NCBI GenBank assembly: GCA_019359355.1
Contig: JAHHHM010000002.1
Coordinates: 310,001-374,000 of the forward strand
DNA: 64,000 nt
Direction of reading: 5' to 3'
Origin: Microcoleus vaginatus WJT46-NPBG5
Lineage (GTDB): Bacteria; Cyanobacteriota; Cyanobacteriia; Cyanobacteriales; Oscillatoriaceae
Position 1 is the stretch's first letter, and each line of letters starts with the position of its first letter. The translations under genes and the position numbers were made by a program. Shown here in pieces: positions 52,423 to 62,653 of this stretch. The notes below the pieces were generated by a model. It saw only the letters and a program-made list of their open reading frames with translations, ran no database searches and had not been told where the DNA came from.

Positions 52423-53061
52423 TTATGTGCCTGGTAACGTCCGTAAACGCTCACTGAGATGCGTGCGATCTGCCAATGAGTGAAGTAAGGGTCCATTCGC
52501 TCCAAATTCGACAATGCTAACCGAACCTACAGGGCATCCTAAGCGATAGCGAAAGCGTCCCACATCAATTCCTAGCAGGCTACACAGCGTAATTCGGATG
52601 GTTGCCTTGTGGGCAACAATTAAAACGTTGCCGGTGTTGTAGTGCTGCTTGATTTCTTCAATGACGTGCAAAGCGCGAGTCGCGATCGCAACCGCTAATT
52701 CTCCCTCAGTCGGGGGATACCAAGCGGGATCGGCTGTCCAGCGGATGTAGTCATCGTGATACTCGTGGCTGACTGTTTCTACGGTTTGAGCTTCCCATTT
52801 GCCATAGTTGATTTCCTTCAGCCCGTCCCGCAGTTGCATTTCCACGCCCACTGCATCGCACAGAGGTTGTGCTGTTGCCTTCGTTCGCAGCATCGGACTG
52901 GAAAAAATAGCACTCCAAGGTTTGGAATGGTAGGCAGCCGCAAAAGCTTGTGCCATTTCCAGCCCTTCTGAGGTTAATTCTGGGTCGATGGAACCGCAAA
53001 AAACATTTTCTCGACTGCGGGCTGTCTGCCCGTGGCGGAGGAAATAAAGCGTTAGACTCAA
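52423..53061 (-). CDS. Histidine phosphatase family protein (phosphoglycerate mutase-like)
   Basis: The 212-residue protein starts LTLYFLRHGQTARSREN with the catalytic RHG histidine at about residue 9, has the FSSPMLRTKATAQ arginine motif near 55, E near 83 (LKEINYGKWE) and VAHKATIRI with the second histidine near 150. It fits the PGM/PhoE branch; substrate (3-phosphoglycerate, another phosphoester) cannot be told. It is monocistronic with an AT-rich spacer upstream. Confidence 0.9.
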   Translation of the reverse strand: MSLTLYFLRHGQTARSRENVFCGSIDPELTSEGLEMAQAFAAAYHSKPWSAIFSSPMLRTKATAQPLCDAVGVEMQLRDGLKEINYGKWEAQTVETVSHEYHDDYIRWTADPAWYPPTEGELAVAIATRALHVIEEIKQHYNTGNVLIVAHKATIRITLCSLLGIDVGRFRYRLGCPVGSVSIVEFGANGPLLHSLADRTHLSERLRTLPGT

Positions 53062-53344
53062 AGTGTTTTTCTCCGACTGGTCTACATTGAGATTTTAGGA
53101 GAAATAAGGGAAGATGACCGCGTTTGGTGATTTTTCAGTAATTATTTCTATATCATTGAAAAAATATTTGCCTTTTTCAAAACCATTTTTTTAGAAGAAA
53201 CGAAATTGAATGGCTGCAAGCTCAGAGATTTTTATTGGCTATTTTAATAATCATCAAAGCATTAAATAAAATTAAAATGATTTAAATAAATTTATTAGAT
53301 TTGTCCAGGAAAAGCCCGCAAACAAGACTTTACCAAATAATTAT

Positions 53345-55027
53345 CTACTTTTCAGCCAGTTTATCGAGTTTTTCCTTAATTCCTAAAACAATTAAAGAGT
53401 GCAACAATACCAAAAATACAATCCCCGATACGCTGAAAGCTGCGATTGCCCAAATCTTAAATTTCCCTACCAGCATCACCGCGCCGGCGATAAAGATAAA
53501 TCCCGTAAAACACGCATAAATTAAGCTTTTAAGTGCTAAATGAATGCGCTTGAGGGCGCGATCACTCTCAAGAGAACGCACCCGCACTTGTAACTCCCCG
53601 TCTTCAATTCGTTTTTCTAACCGGGCGATTAAAATTTCAGCGCCACTGGGCTGATTCAACTTATATTTAATAAAATCTCGTGCTTGTCTGGCAAGTTCCC
53701 CGATTGTATTGCCCTGTCCCTTAGAGGCAGTAATACTTTTTACAAAAGGCTGAACGGCTGCCATTAAATTGTACTCAGGATCAAGTGTCCTCGCAATGCC
53801 GTCAAGCGTTGTTAATGCTTTTAGAATAAATGTCATCTGCGCCGGCAAGCGAAATGGCTGCTGCTCAAACATCACATACAATTCACCTTTAATTTCATTA
53901 AACGCCTGGAAATCTACAGGTTTTTCAGTGAATTTATCTAAAAGAAATGCAATCAGCCGGCGCACTGGCGTCATATCTGGCACCGGCTCAATTAAACCCA
54001 TTTTAACTAATGTCTCAAGAACCTCATCGGTATCCTTTCTCAAAACAGCAAAAAAGTTTTTAATCATCTGGTCTTTTGCCAGAGCGTGTACCTCTCCCAT
54101 CATCCCGAAATCATAGAAAATCAAGCTTCCATCCTGGCTTACCGCCAGATTTCCCGGATGAGGATCAGCCTGAAAAAAACCATCCTGCAATAACTGTTTT
54201 AAATAACAACAAATTCCCAGTTGATTGAGTTTTTTAACGTTAATATTACACGCCTGCAATGTGTGACGATCATCTATCTTGATTCCGGGTAAATATTCCA
54301 GCGTCAGCACTTTTTTAGTCGTGTATTCCCAATAAACTTTCGGGACAATAATGCCCCGGTAGCCATGAAAATTTTGGCGGAAGCGATCCGCATTTTTACC
54401 CTCTTGTAAATAATCGATTTCTTGATATAAAATCGTAAAAAATTCCTTATAAATTGCATCTAAATCATACTTTTTTGTCCAGGAAAAATAGCGCTGGGAA
54501 AGTCGCATGACTTTACGCACTGCTATCACATCTACATCAAATAACTGCTGTAAACCTGGACGCTGCACTTTGACAACGACTTCCTCTCCCGTATGCAGCC
54601 GTGCTCTGTGTACCTGTCCCAGACTGGCAGCCGCAAGGGGAATTCGGTCAAAATCCCGATATAAAGCAAAAATAGAATTTCCGAGTTCTGCTTCAACCAG
54701 GGCGGTTGCTTGTTCCCCACTAAATGCCGGAACCTGATCTTGCAGCTGGGATAAAGCTTCTACATACTCTATGGGGAGCAGATCGGCACGGGTGGAGAGC
54801 GTCTGCCCAATTTTAATAAAAGTCGGCCCTAAATTTAGTAGCGTCTTGACTAACCACTGAGCGCGTTGCTTTTTACGCCTTGAAGATTTGTGATTAAAAT
54901 TTGCATCCCACCACAGATAAAAGATAAACTTGCCGGCGGCCCCAAAAACATCAATTTGACGGGCTATGGGAGAATATCGAGGCCGTTGCCAGCGTAGTGG
55001 CTTGGGTGGTGCGATCTTTTGAAGCAT
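53345..55027 (-). CDS. UbiB/ABC1-family atypical kinase
   Basis: The 560-residue protein has the family features: FIKIGQTLSTRADLLP (KxGQ motif near residue 73), AAASLGQVHRARL (alanine-rich loop), VVKVQRPG, QADPHPGNLAV and IFYDFGMMG (metal site), and two C-terminal membrane helices. UbiB/AarF (ABC1K) proteins support quinone synthesis or transport; in cyanobacteria and plastids they act on plastoquinone and tocopherol metabolism. All kinase residues are present. It stands alone on the minus strand. Confidence 0.92.
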   Translation of the reverse strand: MLQKIAPPKPLRWQRPRYSPIARQIDVFGAAGKFIFYLWWDANFNHKSSRRKKQRAQWLVKTLLNLGPTFIKIGQTLSTRADLLPIEYVEALSQLQDQVPAFSGEQATALVEAELGNSIFALYRDFDRIPLAAASLGQVHRARLHTGEEVVVKVQRPGLQQLFDVDVIAVRKVMRLSQRYFSWTKKYDLDAIYKEFFTILYQEIDYLQEGKNADRFRQNFHGYRGIIVPKVYWEYTTKKVLTLEYLPGIKIDDRHTLQACNINVKKLNQLGICCYLKQLLQDGFFQADPHPGNLAVSQDGSLIFYDFGMMGEVHALAKDQMIKNFFAVLRKDTDEVLETLVKMGLIEPVPDMTPVRRLIAFLLDKFTEKPVDFQAFNEIKGELYVMFEQQPFRLPAQMTFILKALTTLDGIARTLDPEYNLMAAVQPFVKSITASKGQGNTIGELARQARDFIKYKLNQPSGAEILIARLEKRIEDGELQVRVRSLESDRALKRIHLALKSLIYACFTGFIFIAGAVMLVGKFKIWAIAAFSVSGIVFLVLLHSLIVLGIKEKLDKLAEK

Positions 55028-55320
55028 TATTACTTATTTGTAGATCCCTTATGATCTTTTGCAAAATAGTTGCCTAGATTTTGCAGGGCGAAATTTGCCG
55101 GCAGGAATTGTTTAAGGCAACATTTAAACGCTACCCATCTAAACTGCTATTATATAAGCCCTCAGGCATCTATGAATGCTATTGCCGGCTTGAAACCTCC
55201 CATTGTCCCGACTGCAAGGAAAAGTTTCTCACCCATCGGGCAATAAATAATAGAACGAGCAATGCCCACTTTACCAACAATCCAGATAAAGCACGATTGA
55301 ATGCCGCGTTTGAGCTGGGT

Positions 55321-57612
55321 CTAGATTTTGGTACTGTCAAAAACCTGGGGAAGGGTGAGGGTAAAGCAAGTTTCCCAAGCGGAGGCAGCGTCTAAAGTAT
55401 TGCTAGACACATTAATGGTGGCATTTAAATGCTGCACTAAACACTTGACCAAAGCCAACCCTAAGCCGGTGCCGGCAATTGCCTGTTGCGTCACTCCTTG
55501 GCCACGCCGAAATTTATCAAAAATATGTGGCAATTCTTCTGGAGAAATTCCTTGGCCGGTGTTGGACACACTCAAAACAAATTCATGATTGCTTTGATTA
55601 ACTTGCTGACAGGCACGCAAGACAACAGCGGTTCCCGGTTCAGCATACTTGCCGGCATTGGTTAAAAGCTCTTCAAGAATGCGGTTCAAACTGTCTTTAT
55701 CTGTCTGGATTTTCAATGCTTGCTTGGGTAAATCTAACACCAGCGTTAATTTCTTGGCAGCCCATTTCTCTTCAAAAGGCTGCCCAATACTGCTGATTAA
55801 TTGCTTTAAATCTACCTTTTCTAGTTGCAGGTCAGCTTGATTGGATTCCAACTTCTGTAGCGTCAGCAAATCGTTGATCAGATTGGTTTCCTGGTTGCAT
55901 TGCTGCTCCAAAATCTCTAGATATCTGTCCCGCCGGTCTTCAGACAACCCTGGTTGGCGCAACATTCGGATCGCTAACGTCATACTCGTCAGTGGCGTCC
56001 GCAGCTCATGACTCATTGTGGCCAAAAATTCATCCTTGAGCTGATTTAACCGGCGCAGCTGGTCAATTTGCTGGCGGGTTTTTTCATACAATTTGCCCTG
56101 AACTTCCAAGCTACGTTGCAGCTGAGCGGTGCGCTCTTCAACAAGGGCTTGGACGTGTTGCATTGTCTGGGTTTGGATAATGGCGGTACTCACTTGAGCG
56201 CTCACTAATTCTACAAGTTCTAATTCATCTGTGGCCCAAGGGCGGGGTGAGGAGTGCTGTAGGGCTAAAAATCCTAAGATAGTGCCGGCTGAGATCGAAC
56301 CGCTGGGCACCCCTATTAAGGGAACTAATAGCAGCGCCGGCATTCCCTCTGGATTAAAAATCGAGCAGATCGTTGTGTCTGAATCTAAAGTCAAAACCTG
56401 GCTTTTGTCAGCGATGGCCAGGGGCTTAGGGGCGTCTGTAAAGGCTAAAGCACACAACGCACAATCAGACACCCAAAAAGACTGATTTAATAGCGTGTTG
56501 GCCGGTTGCTGCGGTTCGGGTTCGCCGACACCCGACAGCTCAGTTGCACTGGACGCCTCACACACAATGGTTGCCCTAGCCTTCGGAATGCGTTTTACCT
56601 GTATCGGCACTGAGCGAGTCGCAAATAAGGGATCTGCATATTTCAATAGCAAAATCAGACCTTGATTAACCTGGAAGGTTTGCGCGACTCCGTCAATCGC
56701 CATTTGGAGAATCTGATTTAGGTCTAAGGCATTATGAATAGCCATCGTTAACTTGTTAATCAGGTTTCGGTGTTGGGTGAAGGAACCCACCTGCTTTTGT
56801 AAGGACCCGATTACCCCTGCTTGTAAAACTTGAGAAATGGCGATGGCCACCGGCTCTGAAATTGTTTGCAGCAACTCTTTATTTGAGTCTGTCCAACAGT
56901 AAGGCTGCGAGTGCATCACAACGATCCCTCCATTTACCTGACCTTGAAACCGTGTTTGAATTCCTAAAATCGCCTGGACTTGCAGTGCTTGCCATAGATC
57001 GGCCCTCGCACGATTGGACTCATCTCTCTCAAGGTTAGAAATGGCCAGAAGCTGCGAATCATCCAGCAGCGCTTGTATGGCTGCCGGCGCAATCTGCTGA
57101 ACCGGCTCTGAACTCAGCACCGCTTGAGTGCTGCTAGGATATCCATATATCTGTAGGGGCAAATGGTTGTCTTGAAGTGCAACCAGGCAGCCATCTGCCT
57201 CAAACGCTTGCCCCAACGCAGTCGCAATTGCGTTTAGCAACGTTTCCGGATCAGAGATCGTCCGGATAATGTGAGCAATTTGTTGCCCTAAATCGATGGG
57301 ACGGGCCGGTTGCTGCATGAGTTGCACTCGGTGTGCCTGCATAGGAAAGGTTTCACTAGGGCAATGGGCCTGTGGCATAACAGACTCTACCCTAACTGGC
57401 GCTGTCACCAAACGCTGAATACTATGCTGACACACACATCTGTTTCTGGTAGCTATATCGCTTCCAGAAAGTGACACTTCCTGTATGAACGGGCTGTGTT
57501 CTAAAGATCCCGAACTCGCCTCTTGACAAGAGCGACTTAAATGTGCAGGCGTTGCCATCTGCTCATTAAGAGTCTGCAAATCTATGTCGTTTCTTGTGAA
57601 TTGATTGCACAC
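55321..57612 (-). CDS. GAF-domain histidine kinase
   Basis: A 763-residue cytosolic kinase. After about 90 residues of weakly structured sequence come a GAF domain (about 95-265), a second, longer GAF (about 285-480) with an insert containing two CALCAL-like cysteines (SDCALCALAF), a coiled coil with QTMQHVQALVEERTAQLQRS, HisKA with MSHELRTPLTSM near 545 and HATPase with LLTNAGKYA, NTGQGISPEEL and GTGLGLAL. No receiver or membrane helix is present, and no response regulator is adjacent. The signal is unknown; the GAFs lack an obvious bilin-binding cysteine in the usual place. Confidence 0.87.
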   Translation of the reverse strand: MCNQFTRNDIDLQTLNEQMATPAHLSRSCQEASSGSLEHSPFIQEVSLSGSDIATRNRCVCQHSIQRLVTAPVRVESVMPQAHCPSETFPMQAHRVQLMQQPARPIDLGQQIAHIIRTISDPETLLNAIATALGQAFEADGCLVALQDNHLPLQIYGYPSSTQAVLSSEPVQQIAPAAIQALLDDSQLLAISNLERDESNRARADLWQALQVQAILGIQTRFQGQVNGGIVVMHSQPYCWTDSNKELLQTISEPVAIAISQVLQAGVIGSLQKQVGSFTQHRNLINKLTMAIHNALDLNQILQMAIDGVAQTFQVNQGLILLLKYADPLFATRSVPIQVKRIPKARATIVCEASSATELSGVGEPEPQQPANTLLNQSFWVSDCALCALAFTDAPKPLAIADKSQVLTLDSDTTICSIFNPEGMPALLLVPLIGVPSGSISAGTILGFLALQHSSPRPWATDELELVELVSAQVSTAIIQTQTMQHVQALVEERTAQLQRSLEVQGKLYEKTRQQIDQLRRLNQLKDEFLATMSHELRTPLTSMTLAIRMLRQPGLSEDRRDRYLEILEQQCNQETNLINDLLTLQKLESNQADLQLEKVDLKQLISSIGQPFEEKWAAKKLTLVLDLPKQALKIQTDKDSLNRILEELLTNAGKYAEPGTAVVLRACQQVNQSNHEFVLSVSNTGQGISPEELPHIFDKFRRGQGVTQQAIAGTGLGLALVKCLVQHLNATINVSSNTLDAASAWETCFTLTLPQVFDSTKI

Positions 57613-58244
57613 AGTTAAGTCCTAGCTGGCATTCTCGGCACTATTGTTTAGATTCGTTACAAGAAAATTCCCATCGGGTGCTAAATCTTTAGCCGGATGG
57701 TCAGCAACATTAAGAAAACAATTAGGCAACTGGTTCCTCAACGCTCTTAGCGCAAATGAGACAGGGCGTGGTCGGTACAACGGACTCTGTCTAAATTCCA
57801 GATTACACTGCACTCACTAAGCACAGCATCCGTGATTTCGCTGCTAATAATTCAACTGATTGTTCAATACTGACGAAAACTCTGGCAAAGCGGTCACATC
57901 AGTATTAGCAAGCGGGCTGAAAAACATAGTTTTTAACAAAAATTAATAATTTATAGCCCTAGGGAATTATTCACATCAGTGTCAATAAACTGGCTTAAAG
58001 ACATAACTTTTAACAAAAATTAATAATATATGGGAATCCTACAGAGAACTCGATAAACAAAATGAGCCGGTTTTCAAGGGCTGTTTTCTACTCAATATTT
58101 TGCAGTTCTGTTAGGGTCTTGCAATGCATAAAAATTTTTGTGTGGGCTACTGTCAAGCAACCCATCAGCAGCACTGACTGCTTGGGTTTAGCTGGAATTG
58201 CCTTAACATCATAATCGTTGTGTTTAAGGCTAAGGATAAAATCC
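57613..58244. other. Intergenic region with a 77-base tandem repeat
   Basis: About 630 bases between divergent genes. Two imperfect copies of a 63-base segment at 57894-57956 and 57971-58033 (period 77) share CACATCAGT and TTTTAACAAAAATTAATAAT. Both promoters must be here. I see no gene. Confidence 0.6.
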
Positions 58245-58805
58245 GTGTTAAAACTCTATGGCGGTGCTCGCAGTCGCGCCTCAATTGTGCAGTGGTATTT
58301 AGAGGAAATTCAAGTTCCTTACGAGTTTGTCATGCTCGATATGCAAGTCGGTGAGCATTTAAACCCTGATTTCCTGGCCATCAACCCGATGGGTAAAGTG
58401 CCGGCCATTGTGGATGGTGATTTAAAACTTTGGGAGTCTGGGGCGATTTTGATTTACTTGGCCGAGAAGTATGGCAAGATGCCTTCTTCATTAGAACAGC
58501 GTGCCGAGATCGACCAGTGGGTGATTTTTGCCAATGCGACCTTAGGGCCAGGGATTTTTGTTGAAGCCAGCCGCGAGCGTGAAACGAAGAAGTTGATGAC
58601 GCCGCTGAATCAAATTTTCCAGCAGCACTCTTTTTTGCTTGGTGAGGAGTTCAGTGTCGCCGATGCAGCAGTTGGGTCTATTTTGGCTTATATTCCCATG
58701 ATGCTGAAACTAGACCTGAGCGAGTACCCGGCTGTGGTGGATTATATCCAGCGCATATCTTCTAGGCCGGCATTCCAAAAGGCGATTGGAGGCCGCGCTT
58801 CATAA
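58245..58805 (+). CDS. Glutathione S-transferase family protein
   Basis: From GTG 58245 (AAGGA upstream) the protein has 186 residues. The N-terminal thioredoxin-like part has LYGGARSRASIVQWYLEE (S near residue 9-11 as the thiol-activating position), NPMGKVPAIVD with the cis-proline, and WESGAILIYLAEKYG; the C-terminal part is helical. It should conjugate or reduce substrates with glutathione; its subgroup is not certain. Longer in-frame starts at 58218 add only nine residues with no family match. Confidence 0.87.
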   Translation: MLKLYGGARSRASIVQWYLEEIQVPYEFVMLDMQVGEHLNPDFLAINPMGKVPAIVDGDLKLWESGAILIYLAEKYGKMPSSLEQRAEIDQWVIFANATLGPGIFVEASRERETKKLMTPLNQIFQQHSFLLGEEFSVADAAVGSILAYIPMMLKLDLSEYPAVVDYIQRISSRPAFQKAIGGRAS

Positions 58806-58886
58806 AAGCAAGGGGTTAGGGGAGTGCTGAGTGGCAGAGTAGAGGGATAAGGCATTTCTTCCACTCTTCCACTGTTCCCTAACCTC

Positions 58887-58914
58887 TAGCCCTTAGCCCC
58901 TAGCCCCTAGCCCC
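58887..58914. repeat. STRR array of TAGCCCC
   Basis: Four heptamer units (first one TAGCCCT) in the 114-base spacer between the glutathione transferase gene and psbK. This is a different heptamer class from the CCCCATG arrays. Confidence 0.8.
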
Positions 58915-58919
58915 TCTTG

Positions 58920-59057
58920 TTATCTGAAACCTACAGCAGCTTGCCAAACGAAAGCCAGCAGGAGGAAAAATACGGGGATGATCGGTAGAACATCTACCAG
59001 GGGGTCAAAAATTGCGTAAGCTTCAGGCAGTTTTGCCAACAGCAGTGCTGCGTCCAT
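58920..59057 (-). CDS. psbK: Photosystem II protein K
   Basis: The 45-residue precursor reads [20 protein letters not shown] then [20 protein letters not shown] and ends AVGFR. The mature protein begins at about K9 and forms one thylakoid helix near CP43. The P-x5[18 protein letters not shown] segment is diagnostic. The gene follows tgt on the same strand after 66 bases, a conserved order in cyanobacteria. A small palindrome ATGAGCTGCTCAT lies in the gap at 59109-59121. Confidence 0.95.
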   Translation of the reverse strand: MDAALLLAKLPEAYAIFDPLVDVLPIIPVFFLLLAFVWQAAVGFR

Positions 59058-59123
59058 ACAGATACCTACCTCTCCAACACAGTTTTAATAATTGACATAG
59101 ATCGTAACATGAGCTGCTCATAC

Positions 59124-60248
<1,125 letters not shown>

Positions 60249-60341
60249 TCAACAGGCTTGGATAGGTTTGAATTAACCCGTCAGCTAAAAACTGAGAGCT
60301 TGAACAGTTAAACGCAGTGCGTTTGTGCGTCACCCTTAACC

Positions 60342-60794
60342 TTAAAACGGGAAGGTTCCTTCGTCGTCCATCTCAGCATCCAACTTGGCGGAAAGTACCT
60401 CAGTGAGTACAGCCTCCAAGGCAGCAGCATTTAAGTGGCTCGTGTTTTGCTCTTGCAGGGGGTTAGAGAGGGGGATCAGCTGCAGATGCCGGTTATCCTG
60501 AACCAGTTCAAAATAACTTTCTCGCTCACCAGAGCGCTTAAGCTCTAAATAGTCAAAACTGTAGACATTTAGATAAAGAGCATGGTTCGCGACAAGGGTA
60601 GAGCGATGAGGATCGGCAAACACCTCGATTACAAATCCTTCACCCTCGCTTTGCCATTTACCATCTTGGGTGTGGATGTAGTGAACTCGCCCCAGATCGG
60701 CGAGCAAGCGTCGCATATCTAGCTTGTTCACGACAATGCCAGTGTCTATGATACAGGGGGCGGGCACCCTGATGTTTGATTGATCAGAATTCAT
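60342..60794 (-). CDS. Conserved hypothetical protein
   Basis: The 150-residue soluble protein starts [20 protein letters not shown]. It has an alpha/beta look with conserved-looking blocks ([53 protein letters not shown] read in pieces) and an acidic end. Similar single-gene hypotheticals exist in cyanobacteria; I do not know a function. It is divergent from cobS, with a GCCGGC-free 182-base spacer upstream of that gene's start. Confidence 0.75.
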   Translation of the reverse strand: MNSDQSNIRVPAPCIIDTGIVVNKLDMRRLLADLGRVHYIHTQDGKWQSEGEGFVIEVFADPHRSTLVANHALYLNVYSFDYLELKRSGERESYFELVQDNRHLQLIPLSNPLQEQNTSHLNAAALEAVLTEVLSAKLDAEMDDEGTFPF

Positions 60795-60976
60795 GGGGAA
60801 AAGCCTCTGGTGTCAAATCCTTGCTTGCAGCGAAACCGGCGGCATCCAGTGGGAGCCTTATTTCTGTATTAACACACCCACCGGAACGGGCAGCGAATAG
60901 GTGTTCTGGGTACAATTCTGGCACAGGTCAGGGGGGCAAGCTAGTCCCCTGCACAAGGAAAAATAGGAATTTTTAT

Positions 60977-61771
60977 ATGGCGGAGCATCAAAGGTTAGCT
61001 AGAGAAAGCATCCAGTTTATGCGCCGGCAAGGAGAGACGCTAGCTGCTGCAATTGCATTCTATACCTGCTTGCCGGTGCCAACGGCTTGGACGTTAGAAT
61101 TTCGAGGAATCGCGCGGATGGCCCCAGCGATTGGCATCATGATTGGGGGACTTTTGGGACTTTTAGATGCCGGCTTGCAGCAGCTAGCAATGCCGGTGCT
61201 AACCCGCTCAGCCTTAGTGGTTGTCACTTGGATTGCGTTAACCGGCGGACTGCATCTTGATGGTGCGATGGATACCGCCGATGGGCTGGCCGTGCCTGAC
61301 CCCCAGCGGCGTCTGCAAGTAATGGCAGATAGTGTTACGGGGGCGTTTGGGGCAATGGCGGCGGTCGCCCTACTGCTGCTCAAAACAGCCGGCTTACATG
61401 ACTTAGATGGCTATCGATGGCTAGCCCTGATGGCGGTTGCCGGTTGGGGCCGGTGGGGCCAACTCGTGGCGATTGCCCGCTATCCCTATCTCAAAACCAT
61501 TGGCAAAGGCGCGATTCACAAAGCTTCCATGCATTCACCGCTGGATCTTTTGCCGGGTTTGGTGTTACTCCTAGGTTTGAGTGGCTTACAAATTCTTCTA
61601 AATCGTGATCAATGGCTAGTTGCCGTCGGCATGGCTTTGGGGGGCGGTGCGATTGCCGTGCTTACCGGCGCTTGGTTTAATCGCAAATTAGGAGGTCACA
61701 CCGGCGATACCTACGGTGCAGTTGTGGAATGGACTGAAGCGCTGCTGCTGTGTCTGCTCACCGGCTTATGA
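60977..61771 (+). CDS. cobS: Adenosylcobinamide-GDP ribazoletransferase (cobalamin synthase)
   Basis: From ATG 60977 (AGGAATTTTT upstream) the protein has 264 residues with about six membrane helices. CobS joins alpha-ribazole to adenosylcobinamide-GDP in the last steps of cobalamin synthesis. The family markers are [28 protein letters not shown] with the metal-binding aspartates near residue 100, and [16 protein letters not shown] near the end. The longer frame starting at 60776 overlaps the divergent gene and has no family match. No other cob genes are near. Confidence 0.93.
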   Translation: MAEHQRLARESIQFMRRQGETLAAAIAFYTCLPVPTAWTLEFRGIARMAPAIGIMIGGLLGLLDAGLQQLAMPVLTRSALVVVTWIALTGGLHLDGAMDTADGLAVPDPQRRLQVMADSVTGAFGAMAAVALLLLKTAGLHDLDGYRWLALMAVAGWGRWGQLVAIARYPYLKTIGKGAIHKASMHSPLDLLPGLVLLLGLSGLQILLNRDQWLVAVGMALGGGAIAVLTGAWFNRKLGGHTGDTYGAVVEWTEALLLCLLTGL

Positions 61772-61810
61772 AATTAGGGGCTAGGGGAGAGAGGAAGAAA
61801 TGCCCCTTTG

Positions 61811-61915
61811 CCATACCTTTCGGTTGGCGAAGCTTTGACCCATTCCCAATGCCCCATGCCCAATCCCCCATGCCCAATCCCCCATGCCCAATCCCCCATG
61901 CCCAATCCCCCATTA
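61811..61915. repeat. STRR array with 14-base units and conserved leader
   Basis: Four exact copies of CCCCATGCCCAATC span 61852-61907, each made of two heptamers (CCCCATG and CCCAATC). The leader at 61811-61840 (CCATACCTTT, GGTTGG, GAAGCTTT, ACCC) is nearly the same as that at 3342-3371, so leader and array behave as one dispersed module. It abuts the 3' end of the IS630-type gene. Confidence 0.9.
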
Positions 61916-62374
61916 CTTATCAACCGTTTCTCGCCGGCTTGGGCGCTGTCCGCTAATATCTAACCGCTGTAGATAATCCCAGCCTCGCTGATCGGATACC
62001 TGACGTCCGATTTGGGTCGCCATCCATTCTGCCACTTTGCGACTATTCCACGGCCCACCGTCGGGGGCTGGGCCTTGTAGAGCTTCCCAGAGTTGTTGCT
62101 GCTGCTGTTCTGACAGCAAGGGTTCGCCCCCTGGATTTTCATGCCGGCGATCACCTAGCCCTTCGGCTCCACATTGGTTATAGCGACCGGCAATTTTCCT
62201 GACCCAGGTGGCAGAATAGCCGGTTGCCTCGACCACAGCGTGGGTGGGTTTGCCTTGAGCCAAGAGCCACACAATCTGCCAATGACTGCGAGCGACGGGG
62301 TCTTTGGCTTTACGATAGCGAGTCTCTAGGTCTTTAAGGCTTAAGTGAGGCTCGATAGTCAAACGTTTGGGCAT
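61913..62374 (-). CDS. IS630-type helix-turn-helix protein (transposase N-terminal part)
   Basis: The 153-residue protein has a helix-turn-helix (AVVEATGYSATWVRKIAGRY near 55-75), a basic linker GLGDRRHENPGG and a winged part (WNSRKVAEWMATQIGRQVS). This is the N-terminal DNA-binding half of IS630-type transposases. The DDE catalytic half should follow but the frame ends inside an STRR array, so the element is partial or this is a two-frame type whose second gene was lost. No inverted repeats were found around it. Confidence 0.75.
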   Translation of the reverse strand: MPKRLTIEPHLSLKDLETRYRKAKDPVARSHWQIVWLLAQGKPTHAVVEATGYSATWVRKIAGRYNQCGAEGLGDRRHENPGGEPLLSEQQQQQLWEALQGPAPDGGPWNSRKVAEWMATQIGRQVSDQRGWDYLQRLDISGQRPSRRETVDK

Positions 62375-62653
62375 CAGACAGCTCTATACTCGGAAATTGC
62401 CGGCTCCTATCATTTTAAATTTTAGATTGAGATTTTAGATTGCGACTGAGGTGCCTACACCTTTACAGCAAGAACACCTTTCGGCTGGGACTGCCCGATT
62501 TATTCCCGGCAGACACAACACAAAACAGCCACAAAGAGTGGCAATGGGCTTAGATGTTGGGTGCCAGATGAGTGTGAGCGGGTTAATGCCAATTCCCTTA
62601 GGAAGGTTTCCCTCAAAAATTGTTTAAATCTACGTCAGGAGTGAAACTCTCCC

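Noticed and set aside
52293-52514. 73-codon minus-strand frame after the histidine phosphatase
   Set aside because: It overlaps the end of that gene in another frame and looks like a shadow.
55081-55395. 104-codon plus-strand frame with a CPDCKEKF motif
   Set aside because: It overlaps the end of the GAF kinase gene on the other strand and has no start signal; the zinc-like cysteines are probably chance.
61811-61915. CRISPR array
   Set aside because: Units are 14 bases with no variable spacers and no cas genes nearby; this is an STRR array.
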